Of a DNA stretch of 64,000 nt, positions 54,272 through 64,000 are shown piece by piece. Every line of letters begins with the position of its first letter. Position 1 is the first letter of the stretch. The translations under genes were made by a program, and so were the position numbers. The notes under the pieces are model-generated. The model ran no database searches. It saw only the letters and a program-made list of their open reading frames with translations, and was not told where the DNA came from. The stretch comes from Guillardia theta CCMP2712 (taxonomy: Eukaryota > Cryptophyceae > Pyrenomonadales > Geminigeraceae), in the NCBI RefSeq assembly GCF_000315625.1, contig NW_005434667.1, positions 797,061 to 861,060 on the forward strand, in the 5' to 3' direction.

Positions 54272-56113
54272 ATGGAAGACGTTCCTCGCATAACGCAGAA
54301 GTTCAAGTTCCCAGGTGGTGGTGGAGGAGGAGGAGGCAAGAGAAGTTCATGACGAGGAGAAGAGGGAGGGAGCAGAGCAGGGGCTGGGGGGGCGCAAGGA
54401 GAGAGGAGGGGAACGAGCACAACAGAAGCATTACCAAATCCGCCTGCCATCTCATTTAAATGCTTACATGTGAAATTTCAGTTGCGACTAAGCTCGCTTT
54501 GATTGGATTCGTCTCCTTGGCTGCATATTTGCCTGAAGAACTCAAGCGGTACATAGAGAAGAACGACACGACGTTTGTCAGTTGTAACGTCTGCGCTTGC
54601 TGCGTCTGAATTGTTTGTAGGGTGTATTTAAGAGGATGATCGACAGGAGGACAGCGTGATCTGTTTGAAAACCTGAGATTTCGCCAAGATGAGATCTCGA
54701 AGTATGCTTCTCTACAAGAGGAGGTTTCTTCACACATTCGAGAGCATGGTGGAAAAGGACATAGTGGAATCTTTCGCTCACATTCAGCAGACAAACAAGA
54801 TTCTGAATGCAGTGGTCCATGTTCCAAAGAAGGAGGAGATCGAGAATCAGATTGAATCAAGGAGGAGTGGCAATGCCAACAAATCATCCCTCTTCCTTCT
54901 GAATGTGCCCTTCCTGGTAAAAGACAGCATTGATGTCAAAGGAATGCCTACTGTCTGCGGATATCAGAGCAGGGTAGGAAGCATGGCCAGTCAAGATGCC
55001 AACGTTGTCGCACGGCTGAAGCAAGCCGGAGCAGTGTGCTTGGGGAAAACCAACGTTCCGACTGGCTGCCTCGACATGCAGACATTCAACGAAGTGTTTG
55101 GAGTCACTTTCAATCCGTACGACACGAATCTCACTCCAGGAGGAAGCTCGGGCGGCTCAGCTGCTGCTGTTGCGGCTGGTCTCGTACCTCTTGCTGTCGG
55201 CTCGGACCTCACAGGATCGCTACGAGTGCCCTCCTCCTTCTGTGGAGTCGCCTCCATCAAGCCGACTGCTCGGCGGTTATCTCCCCATGGGCACGTGCCC
55301 GAGGTCGCTTGCATGCAGAACTTCCTGACAGTCGGAGCCATCGCCAAGGATACAGCGATGCTACAGCGATTCATGCAGGCAGCCTGCTGTGATGCAGGAG
55401 GGCTTTGGGAAGACGCCTTGCCTTCCTCTCCCTTTTGCCCTCTACCTGCTCCTCCTCCATCTGAGATCAGCGTGTTGCTTACGACTTCTCTTCCTTCTGT
55501 TCCCACACAAGAGGCTGTGACGGCAGGTTTGGAAATGCTGGGGAAGAAGCTTGCGTCTCATGGAGTCTCAGTCCACTATGGAGCCCCGGAGTTGGACGAG
55601 AAGCCTCTCTTTCAAGCTCACAGGCTCTTCTCGGAACTCTGCGTCAGCATATCTGAAACAGACCATCCGCTCAAGCGGCCAGACAAGGACAGGTCGCCAT
55701 CGGCCTCTCAGCTGCACAAGGCAGAGCAGCTCAGACATGCTGCGCGAGCGACGTTCAGGGAGACCATGGACGCGCTCAAGAGGAAGGATGGCAGAAAGCA
55801 CGCGGTGTGGATCCTGCCTGTCTCCGGTGTGAACGCTTTCAAGCACAACCCCAACCACGCGCCTTTCCTCATCCATGGCAAGGAAGTTCCCTACTGGAAG
55901 CCCTTGCTCGGTTACGCTTTCCAAGCTGCCATCATGGGCAACCCGGTGGTCACCCTTCCGATCGGCCTGGTGGAGGATGTCCCGATGGGCGTGCAGGTGA
56001 TGGGGAACTTGTGGCAGGACGAGGAGACGCTGAGCGTGAGCTCCACCCTCGAGAGCATCGTAGGGCATCACGCCCAGCCGGCTCTGCATGCTAGCTCCTT
56101 CCGTGCGGACTGA
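54272..56113 (+). CDS. amidase-signature family hydrolase (FAAH/GatA-like)
   Basis: Serine amidase with the Ser-cisSer-Lys triad. The main exon from 54689 to the stop at 56113 shows VPFLVKDSID (catalytic Lys), TPGGSSGGSAAAVAAGLVP and GSDLTGSLRVPSSFCGV (bridging and nucleophilic Ser). The family usually reads GSDTGGSIR, so the Gly before the Ser pair is replaced but the Ser is kept. Ahead of it, MEDVPRITQKFKFPG at 54272 and a hydrophobic exon at about 54482-54575 (TKLALIGFVSLAAYLPEEL) would add an N-terminal membrane anchor like that of fatty-acid amide hydrolases; these upstream exons and their junctions are tentative. FAAH-like lipid amide substrates are possible; the GatA role is less likely given the membrane anchor. 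Confidence 0.85.
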
Positions 56114-56251
56114 CGAGGTCTTCCTTCTGTCCTCGAATCTCTCCTATGAATAAGTTGAGGGGGGCTTGATTTGCATAAAGATATATTTTAGTCAAGTATG
56201 TGATATTTTCAGTTACATTAGTCGTATCCAGAGGGCAGATCATATAAGAGC

Positions 56252-57614
56252 ATGGTGCGCAGCTTCGCATGCGCCGCATCGCCGTCGCCTCATCCCGGCG
56301 CCACGTCCATGCTCTTCCTGCATCCCTGCCCCTCGTCTCTCTCCTCCTCCTCTCTACCTCGATGCTCCTCCTCTCCTCTCCTGTCTTCTAGCCCGGCCTG
56401 TCACTCGCTGCTCCAGTCTCCTTCGTCACCCTGTGCCTTGGGTGGAGTGAGTTTGGCGCCATTGCCACGACGCGCCTGCCTCTCATGCTCTGCTACCGTT
56501 CAACCATCGGCATCGTCACTTTCTTCTTCTCTTCTCGCGAATCCCTTCCTCAAGAAGCAACATGAAGCTGCCGCAAGGCCCGCGTACTTGGCAAGAGAGG
56601 CCGTTGGGAGGCGCTTGGGAGCGGGGAACTCAGCCTCCTCTTGTTACAGTAGGAGGAGAACGATAGTTCGAGGAGGGGAAGCGGAAAGAGACGGAAGTCA
56701 GACTGTCCTGAAGGAAGTCAAGCATGACGAACTGGAACAGGCAAGGAAGCAGACGGAGCAGGAGGACGCGAGGTACCTGGGCATCGAGCGAGAGAGCGTC
56801 TTCGACAACTCCTTCCTGTCTGCCTGGGGCCCCTGGATGCTCCTCAACTTCATCACGATCCTGTGGGGCAGTCAGCATGCGATCATCAAGCTCACGCTGG
56901 AGGGCGACACGGGCTCTCCTGCTCTGCTCAACATGATGCGGTTCGCCCTTGCGACCATGGTCTTCCTCCCCTTCGCCCCGGGGATCTTTGACTTCGGGAG
57001 GGCATCACCTAAGGTTCCTGCTGCAGACGAGGAGGAGGAGGAGGAGAAGCAGGAAGGAGCTCTCGTTGCGGCGTCCGTCGAGTCAGCGGGAACGCTGGAA
57101 GCGTCTGATGTTACAGGAGGGGGAAGCGCGGAGGAGGTGGGAGGGAAGAGATCTCTGTGGAATTCGGGGATCGAGCTCGGACTGTGGACGTTTGCGGGAT
57201 ATGCGACTCAGAGTATTGGACTGCAGTACACGACAGCTTCAAGAAGCGCCTTCCTGGTCGGCGATGCAGACTTCGCCTCCTCACCTTGCTGATGTTGGTT
57301 GCATGCAGTTGTACCTCAATGTCAAACTTGTGCCCATCTTGGGGCTCCTTCTCTATAGCAGAAAAGGTGCTTTCCTCCACTTCTGAACCTCCTTGTTCTC
57401 GTTCCCATCCCTTTCCTCCCTCATCATCTTCACGTGAATCCTCTCCGTCTTTCTGATGGTTCACGGCAGTATCCTCTTCCACTTGGAGCAACGTGGGCCT
57501 GGCTCTGCTAGGAACCTTTCTCGTCGGCTACGACGGAGGAGCTCCGAACATTGGGGATGCATGGTCGATTGCAGCTGCCGCGTCCTCAGCTATGTTTATC
57601 TTAAGGTGAGCGAG

Positions 57615-57649
<35 letters not shown>

Positions 57650-57820
57650 TGGGAGGGGAAGAGGAAAGCGGGGAGGAGACGAGGCTGAGGTGAGTTGGAT
57701 GAACGTGATGCTGGTTTGCATTCAGATTGGAGGGAGCGGCAAGAAGGCACGAGGCTGCAGAACTGAACGCGATCTCAATGGTTGAGAGATGAATCCTTGA
57801 TCAACAGATGATTGCTGTTG

Positions 57821-57874
<54 letters not shown>

Positions 57875-58593
57875 ATGATGATCGTAGTGATGTAACGCGG
57901 GTTGCACCAGATGACAGTCACTGTCCTGTGTCTGATCTGGGTACTGCTGTTCGAGAGGACAGGTGAATCACTCACGGCCGGGCCACGAGAATTTTACTGA
58001 CCTTGCCTCCCTTTCAGAGGACATGCACTTGGGACCCCAGCAGCTGCTCGCTGCTTCCTACCTCGGGCTGGTCACAACAGCCTTGACAAGCTTCCTGCAG
58101 GTGTGGGATCCTGCTGTCCTCCTCCTGACATCCATCCTTCTTTCCTCCTCCTCACATTCAGTACGATCTTGCGCTCACTTGCTGTGATCGCAGACCGTCG
58201 GGCAGAAGAGCATCAGGGCAGAGAGCGCCGCCATCATCTACGCCATGGACCCTGTGAGGCCCTCCTCTGCCCAGCAAGTCTCTGACGTTGTAGCACCTTG
58301 CGCCCATCAGGTCTATGCCGCCTGCTTCAGCTTCTTCCTGCTGGGGGAGTCCATGGGAGCGCAAGGGATCGCAGGAGGCATGCTGCTGTTTGCTGGTGCG
58401 CTACGTAGCCTCCCCTCACCTGTTGCTCCATGCTGTTCTGTTCATGTGGACCTTGCCCTCTCCTTACTGTGCGATCTTGACGGGGTCGAGATGTTATCTC
58501 CCGTGATGCTCTTGTCTTACAGCTGCAGTCCTCAACATCTTCATGGAGGACAAGGACAAGGGAACGAGCAAGCAGTCGACGAGTGATGAATAA
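56252..58593 (+). CDS. EamA/DMT-family transporter, possibly plastid envelope
   Basis: Drug/metabolite-transporter superfamily protein with two EamA repeats. Nine exons in phase: 56252-57256, 57309-57366, 57470-57605, 57726-57780, 57911-57962, 58018-58100, 58194-58253, 58311-58395 and 58523-58593, giving 534 residues. Repeat 1: LLNFITILWGSQHAIIKLTL, LLNMMRFALATMVFLPF, IGLQYTTASRSAFL, LYLNVKLVPILGLLLY and NVGLALLGTFLVGYD. Repeat 2: MTVTVLCLIWVLLF, AASYLGLVTTALTSFLQ, SAAIIYAMDPVYAACFSFFLLGESMGAQGIAGGMLL. An acidic loop of about 70 residues follows the second helix. The Ser/Pro-rich leader of about 190 residues could be a targeting peptide. Substrate unknown. Confidence 0.87.
57612..57650. repeat. 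GACGAG hexamer repeat in EamA intron
   Basis: Same hexamer as at 24969-25133, here in the intron following the SSAMFIL exon. Confidence 0.85.
57818..57874. repeat. TGA/GAT trinucleotide repeat in EamA intron 57781-57910
   Basis: About 18 gat repeats between the ELNAISM and MTVTVLCL exons. Confidence 0.92.
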
Positions 58594-59398
58594 ACATCGT
58601 TTGCTCAAAGTGAAGTTAATAGGTCCCTTGATTGACTGAAAAAGAAGGGCAAACCGGAGCAAACAGAGGGGGAGGATAGAGCCTACAAGTAGGTCATTCT
58701 AACAACGGGTCGGGAGCCAACAGCGCGAGCCAACTGCGGAGTTTACTACCCTATGATACCCACCATGATGGTGTGTTTTTTGTGGCTTTTTTTAGTCCCC
58801 CTAAACTTGTTAGGTTCTACCCCCTCCTCTCCCCTAGGCTACATGATATGTAGGAGGGTGGGTGGCAACACCCAAACTTGTTACGTTCGGCCGTGATCCT
58901 GTGCTACCAACTTCAATGGATCTATCAGGGTCGTGGAGGAGAATGTAGAGGAGTGGATCTAGCAGAGGCGTGGGGGAGAAGCTCGAGGAATGTTGTTAGG
59001 AGAGAAGCGAGATCGAAAGATGATAGAAGAGGTGGGAATCGCAAACAAGTGCGCCCGAAGAATACATTCATGTCATGCTCATGTCCGTTTGAGGTAGAAA
59101 ATGTGATCAGGGTTTCACCATGTGGCAGGCGACTATTTCTTGGACCAAACATTTCGATGCCTAAAAGAGGTGCATTGCAAGAAATGATGTACGGTATGAT
59201 TGCTCATTGGATGCAGACAGATTCGACAACATCGACAGTGAGCTTGGTAGAACTCTCAAGCAAGTAGAGCAGGTAGGGTCTCTTCACGTATGGTGGTGGG
59301 ATCAGTCATCCAAGAGTATCTGGCTTTCTGCTGGCGAACATGGAATCCAGCAAGACGAAGAGTGTCTCGATCTATCTCTGACACAAGCAGCAAAGCTT
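58594..59398. other. transition to accessory region; ORF fragment
   Basis: Downstream of the transporter. The open frame 58878-59267 (plus) contains the coherent-looking NRKQVRPKNTFMSCSCPFEVENVI-type text with two Cys, but no recognised family. It ends within 135 bp of the left inverted repeat and may be part of the same mobile unit. Spacer words with accccc and tagggtt-like motifs occur at 58740-58880. Confidence 0.35.
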
Positions 59399-59562
59399 CA
59401 TCAATGTCATGTAAGCGAAGTCGCTTGCCTTGAGAAGAAACAGAAGACGGCCAGCGCTCCAGGTTCTTCCATACACTTGCCATATCCTACGACCATTTGC
59501 TTGCCATTGAAGCCTCACGGGTCAGGAGGAGCAGCCGCAGGCGAGCAGTTACGAGGTGCTAC
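59399..59562 (+). repeat. inverted repeat, left arm (164 bp)
   Basis: Matches the reverse complement of 61823-61986 over the full 164 bp with two differences (a/t near 59418, g/a near 59555). Starts catcaatgtcatgtaagcg and ends gtgctac. On its minus strand it encodes MASVWKNLERWPSSVSSQGK, the same N-terminus as the ORF starting in the right arm. Confidence 0.95.
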
Positions 59563-59757
59563 TGATGTTGGCCGGCATCATGATGTACTGCTGTCGTGTC
59601 CCGCACCCTGAGCAATGGCGGACAATGACGGACAAAGCCAACCACTGGAGGCTGGTCTCCACCAGGATGGCAACCAAGCCTGCGCGAGTCCGGCAGGCGA
59701 TAGTCATGACCAGGAAGTTGATCAGCTCTCTCCATCCAGTTCTACGAACCCCCGGCT

Positions 59758-60898
59758 GTGGCACAGCCCAACACGTGTGTCTTCGGTGCTGTTTGCTTGA
59801 TGCAAAAGCCTGAGGCAAACGCTGTTCTGAAGGTATGCAAAATATGCAGGTTGTGCTTTCACCTTGTTTGTGCATGGGAGTTAGCTGGCTCGGATCGCAA
59901 TGATGAATGTGGAAAGCATGCACCTCGTTCATGCAGAAAGAGGGTGAAAGACAAGAATGCGCTTCTGAGAATATTTGACGACCCTGAGGCTTGTAGCATT
60001 TCGGCTTCAGATGACCCCAACATCCAAGCATTTCTTGATCTGGAATTTAACACGGTGAGCCGAAGCACTCAAGAGACGTATGCTTATCGAATTATGGGTA
60101 TGATCGAGTTCTTCCACAAGGATCCAAGATATCACGCAGCACTCAACACAGATCGCACGAACCTGAAGCTCCCATTGCCATTGGACTTGCTCCAGGCTTT
60201 CTTTGGTTGGCTGTGTGAGCACGACGGAATGAGGACAGCAGGGTCCAAGAGGAAGGCAGCATCGGCAGTAAGTGTGGACGGCTAAGAAGAAGAAGAAAAT
60301 GCAGATACCCCAGACGTGGCAGGTCACGAGCGTCAGGCAGAGGTAGCCAACATTTTGCAAGTGTCAAGCAGAGACAAAGCAACCGTAGCTGTGTCCACCG
60401 TGCAGGGTTACAAAAGTGCGTTGAAATATCTGTACAGACGCAGGAATGTTATGTTATGGCAATCGGGTTGAAAACAGGCGGAAGATCATTGGATGACATT
60501 CTGGATGGTTATATCAATTCCTATACCAAAGAAGTTACCCGGAAGAAGGGCGAAGGTGTGATGCAGGCCCACGAGGGCAAGACAACTCTATCCATGCCAG
60601 AGTATAAAGCACTGAACAACATCTTGAAGGAGCTGAGACCTCGCAGAGGAAGTTCAGAGTCCGGCAGTTCATGGATTTTCTCTTGGGCATGCTGTTCTGT
60701 CATGTGGAACCTGGTATGCAGAAGTGAGAGTCTAGACATTTTGCATCTTGAGCACTTTGACTGAAAAAATGATTGCATGAAGGTGGTCTTACTCAAGACA
60801 AAAAAAGATCAGTGCGGCATTGGTACTGACATGACTGCAGCTGTAAGGCAAGAGCATCACGGGAGATACATCTCGACCCCGATCGACCCAGAGTAAGC
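59758..60898 (+). pseudogene. tyrosine recombinase of Crypton-like element, decayed
   Basis: Remnant of a mobile-element DNA-cutting enzyme. It begins with a Cys cluster resembling a zinc finger (CVFGAVC, CKICRLCFHLVC, CGKH), then a core-binding SAM-like part (TVSRSTQETYAYRIMGMIEF, DLLQAFFGWLCEH, STVQGYKSALKYLYRR) and the start of the catalytic part (EGKTTLSMPEYKAL, SVMWNLVCRSESLDILHLEH, KVVLLKTKKDQCG). The pattern WNLMCRs...HixW...K.DQ.G is that of eukaryotic Crypton-type recombinases. Damage: an in-frame TAA at 60283-60285, a frame shift near 60440-60460, and a TGA at 60762-60764 where Trp is expected. No ATG precedes the zinc-finger part, so it may also be truncated. Catalytic Arg/Tyr residues are not recoverable. 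Confidence 0.7.
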
Positions 60899-61822
60899 AA
60901 CAGCATACTGCAGATCTTCACCATTGCCAAGATCTGTCTAGGATATCTGAATGATCTCTGAACTTTCTTCATTCCAAGGAGGCTGGAAGTACAAAGTGAG
61001 CCTCTGCAGTAGCAAACGGTCCATCTGTTGCTTCGTTGGGTATTTCTGAGCAAGTTCCTGCGCAGCCCTCGAGCTCTCGCCTACATCTTCACTCCCGGAC
61101 TCGGGCAAGTCTGCATTCCCCGCTGAAGAACTCCTTCCAGCCGTCAGCAATCTCTGGGCTGAGGCGAAGGTGGGTGAAAAAGGTGCAGATCGCTTGTTTT
61201 TGTTCGTCGCGGAGCCTTTCCCAACAAGAAAAGGCATCGCCCTCCTCGGCCCTTACAGCATGATCGTCGTTGCCGATCTCCCAGAGGTGTCCATCCTTGA
61301 GTCCAATGAGCCGGTGGAGAAATCGTGGCCGATCAGGCTCAACGCGGACGGAGATGATAAAGGTCTGAGACTGTTCACCCCAAGTAAGCATCTCGACGTG
61401 ATCCAAATTGAATCACCTTGCCAATGTCATGAGAGAGGTCGAGATGGATGTCACCTTGAACTTGTGAAATTTGCAGGAAGAGGGTCATTCCGAGTTGTTG
61501 GTAGCCTGCTGACTTCGTGACGCTCTCGGCATGCTTCTGGAGCTTTCTCTGCCAGGAGCTATGTTACAAGTAAATCGACGGGTTTGGGCAGGAAGGAGGA
61601 GGAGAGCACTTCAAGACGAGGCACGAGCCTCTTGAAGGAACAGCCATGTTTCAAAGTACAACTCTTGCCATGGGAGAGGCGAACGAGGGGAACAGTGCGG
61701 ATCCCCTTCCCTCACAGTCAATCACAAACCTTGAGCTCCTGGTCTACGTGGTCAGAACTCAGTGCCAACTGCAGATGCTGATGTCAGCAGCCAGCGACTC
61801 TATACAAGGAGATAAACACCTC
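60899..61822. other. interior of the inverted-repeat unit, unassigned
   Basis: Minus-strand frames at 60938-61237 and 61089-61406 (for example ICTFFTHLRLSPEIADGWKE) overlap in different frames and have no recognised family; together they may be a broken minus-strand gene. Nothing else supported. Confidence 0.35.
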
Positions 61823-61986
61823 GTAGCACTTCGTAACTGCTCGCCTGCGGCTGCTCCTCCTGACCCGTGAGGCTTCAATGGCAAGCAAATGGTCGTAGGA
61901 TATGGCAAGTGTATGGAAGAACCTGGAGCGCTGGCCGTCTTCTGTTTCTTCTCAAGGCAAGCGACTACGCTTACATGACATTGATG
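61823..61986 (-). repeat. inverted repeat, right arm (164 bp)
   Basis: Partner of 59399-59562, 162 of 164 positions identical by my alignment. Contains the start codon at 61902 of the following ORF, so each arm carries a promoter-proximal coding segment pointing outward from the enclosed 2.3 kb. Confidence 0.95.
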
Positions 61987-63145
61987 GCTTGAATCAGCTA
62001 CGTGACAAAGTAGTTTTGAAGGTTCACAGTTGCCAAGAGTGTGGCATGCTCGCACATGGGATTCCAACAAAGACCGATATCATTCATACGATTAAGGAGC
62101 TTGTGACGAAAGTATCAAAGGTTGAAGGCATGTTCACAATTGACGTGATGAGAAAAGCTGCAGAGTCTGGAGAGACAATGGCGGCATCGACCAATTCAAT
62201 GGAGTCAGAGATGATAAAGGCGTTAGACATGGTGACACAACAATTGAATGCCCACAACAAAGCACTGAAGAAAACACTGAAGGAGAACTCAAAACAAACA
62301 CAGCAAGGTATGAAAAGAGTTTGGATGAAGCTGCATAACATAGAGGAGAACATGAAAGTTATGTTCGAAATCATGACATCAGTGTTGGATGCAAATAATT
62401 CTGTGCGAGACGGGAGTTCGGTGGAACAGAGGTTTGTATGGCGGGAAGGGACACAAGACAATGAATTGCTTGCGGAAAACAGCTCGGAAGCAAGCTCAGG
62501 ATCAGACATGGAAGAAGATGGGTCATTGAACAGTGGAGCAGACAACGATGATGCCACGCCAGGCGAAGAACAATCATTGAATGATGACGAAGTAGAGGGC
62601 CATTGGTTCGAATGGGGGGGGGGCGCCACATGGTTCCTGCAGATTTCGAATGGCCACAGAAAATATCAGTCAGAAACATGATGACGTATTTGTATCAAGG
62701 ACGGATTAGAAACATTGATGGAAGGGTACAAAGAATCAGACCATTTTGTAACTTTTACAAACTGAATTTGAGGCATGACTTGAAAACGAAACCCAGCAGG
62801 AGGAATCTTTACAAAGCAAGGTGCGTGATGAATGAGATAGAGAAGATTTGCCGGGAGAACGGAGCGATTGGTGAAGAAGGCGAGATACGGGCAGACAACA
62901 TCCAGGAATGTTACGACAAAGCGTTTCATGTGCTGGTTGAGAGAGCATACGGGAAGTCGGCATGGCAGAGGCGTGAACTCAAGCACAGATATGAACAGCT
63001 GAGTTACATCACGTTTTGCAACAAGTTACACTTGGAGAAGGATAGGACGACAGCTCGACCGGACCACACACAAGACTCGATGGAGTCTTCAGATGAGAGT
63101 AGGGAAAGAACGACATATGCTGCAGCATTGTTGAAAGACTTATGA
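61902..63145 (+). pseudogene. element-associated coiled-coil protein, frameshifted at poly-G
   Basis: Starts MASVWKNLERWPSSVSSQGK inside the right repeat. It continues through a helical segment (IIHTIKELVTKVSKVEGMF, LKENSKQTQQGMKRVWMKLH), an acidic Ser-rich region (ENSSEASSGSDMEEDG) and reaches HWFEWGGG. At the G run near 62616-62625 the frame must shift to continue into GGGRHMVPADFEWPQKISVR, MTYLYQGRIRNIDGRVQRIR and a charged C-terminus ending LLKDL at 63145. The segment after the shift resembles the (VP.dF..P...) domain often next to mobile-element proteins, from memory only. The break is either a real mutation or an error in the homopolymer. Confidence 0.55.
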
Positions 63146-63189
63146 CAGTGGGATGGGAATGAAGATGAACATATGTTTCACCTACATTA

Positions 63190-63390
63190 TTCTACCTCAT
63201 CCCATCTACCATCACTCCTCTACCATCACTCCTCTGCCATCACTCCTCTACCGTAGTACAGGCCTCTCCTCTGCCATGTCTCCTCTGCCATGTCTCCTCT
63301 GGCAACTCTCCTCTACCGACTCTCCTCTGGCAACTCTCCTCTACCGACTCTCCTCTGGCATGTCTCCTCTGCCATCTCTCCCCCTTGTTG
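63190..63390. repeat. degenerate ctcctct(g/a)cc(a/g) tandem repeats
   Basis: Repeating words such as atcactcctctacc, atgtctcctctgcc and actctcctctggca with a period near 14-18 bp. Open on both strands but low complexity; not coding. Confidence 0.8.
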
Positions 63391-63589
63391 GCATCTTTTC
63401 TCGGACATTTCTCTTCTACGTGTCGTCTTCTTCGTTTCCCCAACACATCTTGTCCGAACTCCCCGCTGTAGTTGCCTTGCCAGCGTATTTACCACGCCGG
63501 AACAAATTTTCGAAACGGAACTGTGACTCAGATGCTACCCGGTTTACAGAGCTTAAAAGGACCGGTGATCAGTTTCCGATACACCTGTC

Positions 63590-64000
63590 ATGCCATGATG
63601 ACTGACCTTGCAAAAGGCGGGCCTGGGATCCCGCCGGGGAGACTCCGGGGATCCGGAGTCCCGTGACTGATTGCTGCCGGGGCACCGGAATTATCTGAGC
63701 CGGGTTCGGCACTGTCCCGGCACTCTGCCACTGATGGTACTGTGACGGAGGCAGTAGTGAAGGCGGCTCAGTTGAAGGTGGCACCCGCCGGCCCGGCCCG
63801 TGTCGGGTGACGGTCCGATCGCTCGCCGCCGGTGCGCGGCCATGCGGGGTGGCACCCGGTGGGGGGGGATCGGACCTGGACGGACGGTGACTGGGCGAAC
63901 GGCGTAACCGTGAACTGAACTTCTCAAGTTGAACTGAGGGGCTCGGTGCCACTACTGCAGCGGCCTGGCGCGAGCCGGCACAGTGCCGTTGGGAGCTGAA
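63590..64000. other. GC-rich terminal region with hairpins
   Basis: Contains a perfect hairpin at about 63643-63662 (gactccgg-ggat-ccggagtc) and several C/G-rich inverted words (cccgccggcccggcccg). Composition resembles 4135-4230. Frames are open on both strands because of GC bias. No gene supported. Confidence 0.5.

Overview
The window is eukaryotic nuclear DNA. Most genes carry GT-AG introns of about 40-80 bp, intergenic spaces are short, and both introns and spacers are loaded with purine/pyrimidine-asymmetric microsatellites (GGA, CT, CAT, GACGAG). The gene set mixes flagellate traits (a CEP83-like distal-appendage protein, an IP3-receptor channel) with algal ones: a PPR protein whose N-terminus looks like a signal peptide followed by a transit peptide, and a plant-like MTHFR. 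That combination points to an alga with a complex plastid. A cryptophyte such as Guillardia theta is my best guess, but it is inference only. There are two assembly gaps (1870-1969 and 25682-26380). I recognised no rRNA, tRNA or CRISPR array.

Layout. 1-3655 (-): ABCC/MRP transporter running off the left edge, with frame breaks near the edge. 4663-6375 (+): secreted-looking GT41 O-GlcNAc-transferase-like protein, ending 2 bp from a small membrane-anchored protein (6378-7280, -). 8515-9781 (+): DGAT2-family acyltransferase, fully resolved in 4 exons. 9898-12100 (+): RING/B-box/coiled-coil/Kelch protein. 12222-13063 (-): ankyrin protein with signal peptide. 13714-16512 (-): PPR protein. 16717-17381 (+): ARV1-like. 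18013-19036 (-): unknown secreted protein. 19657-24867 (+): TMEM131-like. 25419-30666 (-): poorly resolved many-exon type I membrane protein. 30762-40256 (+): 2,912-residue IP3-receptor-type channel. 40442-43272 (-): CEP83-like coiled coil. 43868-44329 (+): SMIM4/UQCC5-like. 44869-46475 (+): P-loop GTPase-like protein with a long tail. 46662-47087 (-): small basic/acidic unknown. 48189-52007 (+): MTHFR. 52211-53672 (-): unknown disordered protein. 54272-56113 (+): amidase. 56252-58593 (+): EamA/DMT transporter.

The right end (about 58.9-63.2 kb) is accessory DNA. Two 164-bp near-identical inverted repeats enclose a decayed tyrosine-recombinase gene resembling Crypton-type elements. A second broken ORF starts inside the right repeat and is frameshifted at a poly-G run. 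The last 400 bp are GC-rich with hairpins.

No gene cluster with a shared pathway is evident. Several neighbours are lipid/ER related (DGAT2, ARV1, TMEM131, IP3 receptor), but this looks like ordinary eukaryotic gene order. The most unusual observations are the altered selectivity filter of the IP3-receptor channel, the signal peptide on the GT41 protein, the inverted-repeat recombinase element, and the unidentified propeller-like membrane protein at 25.4-30.7 kb.
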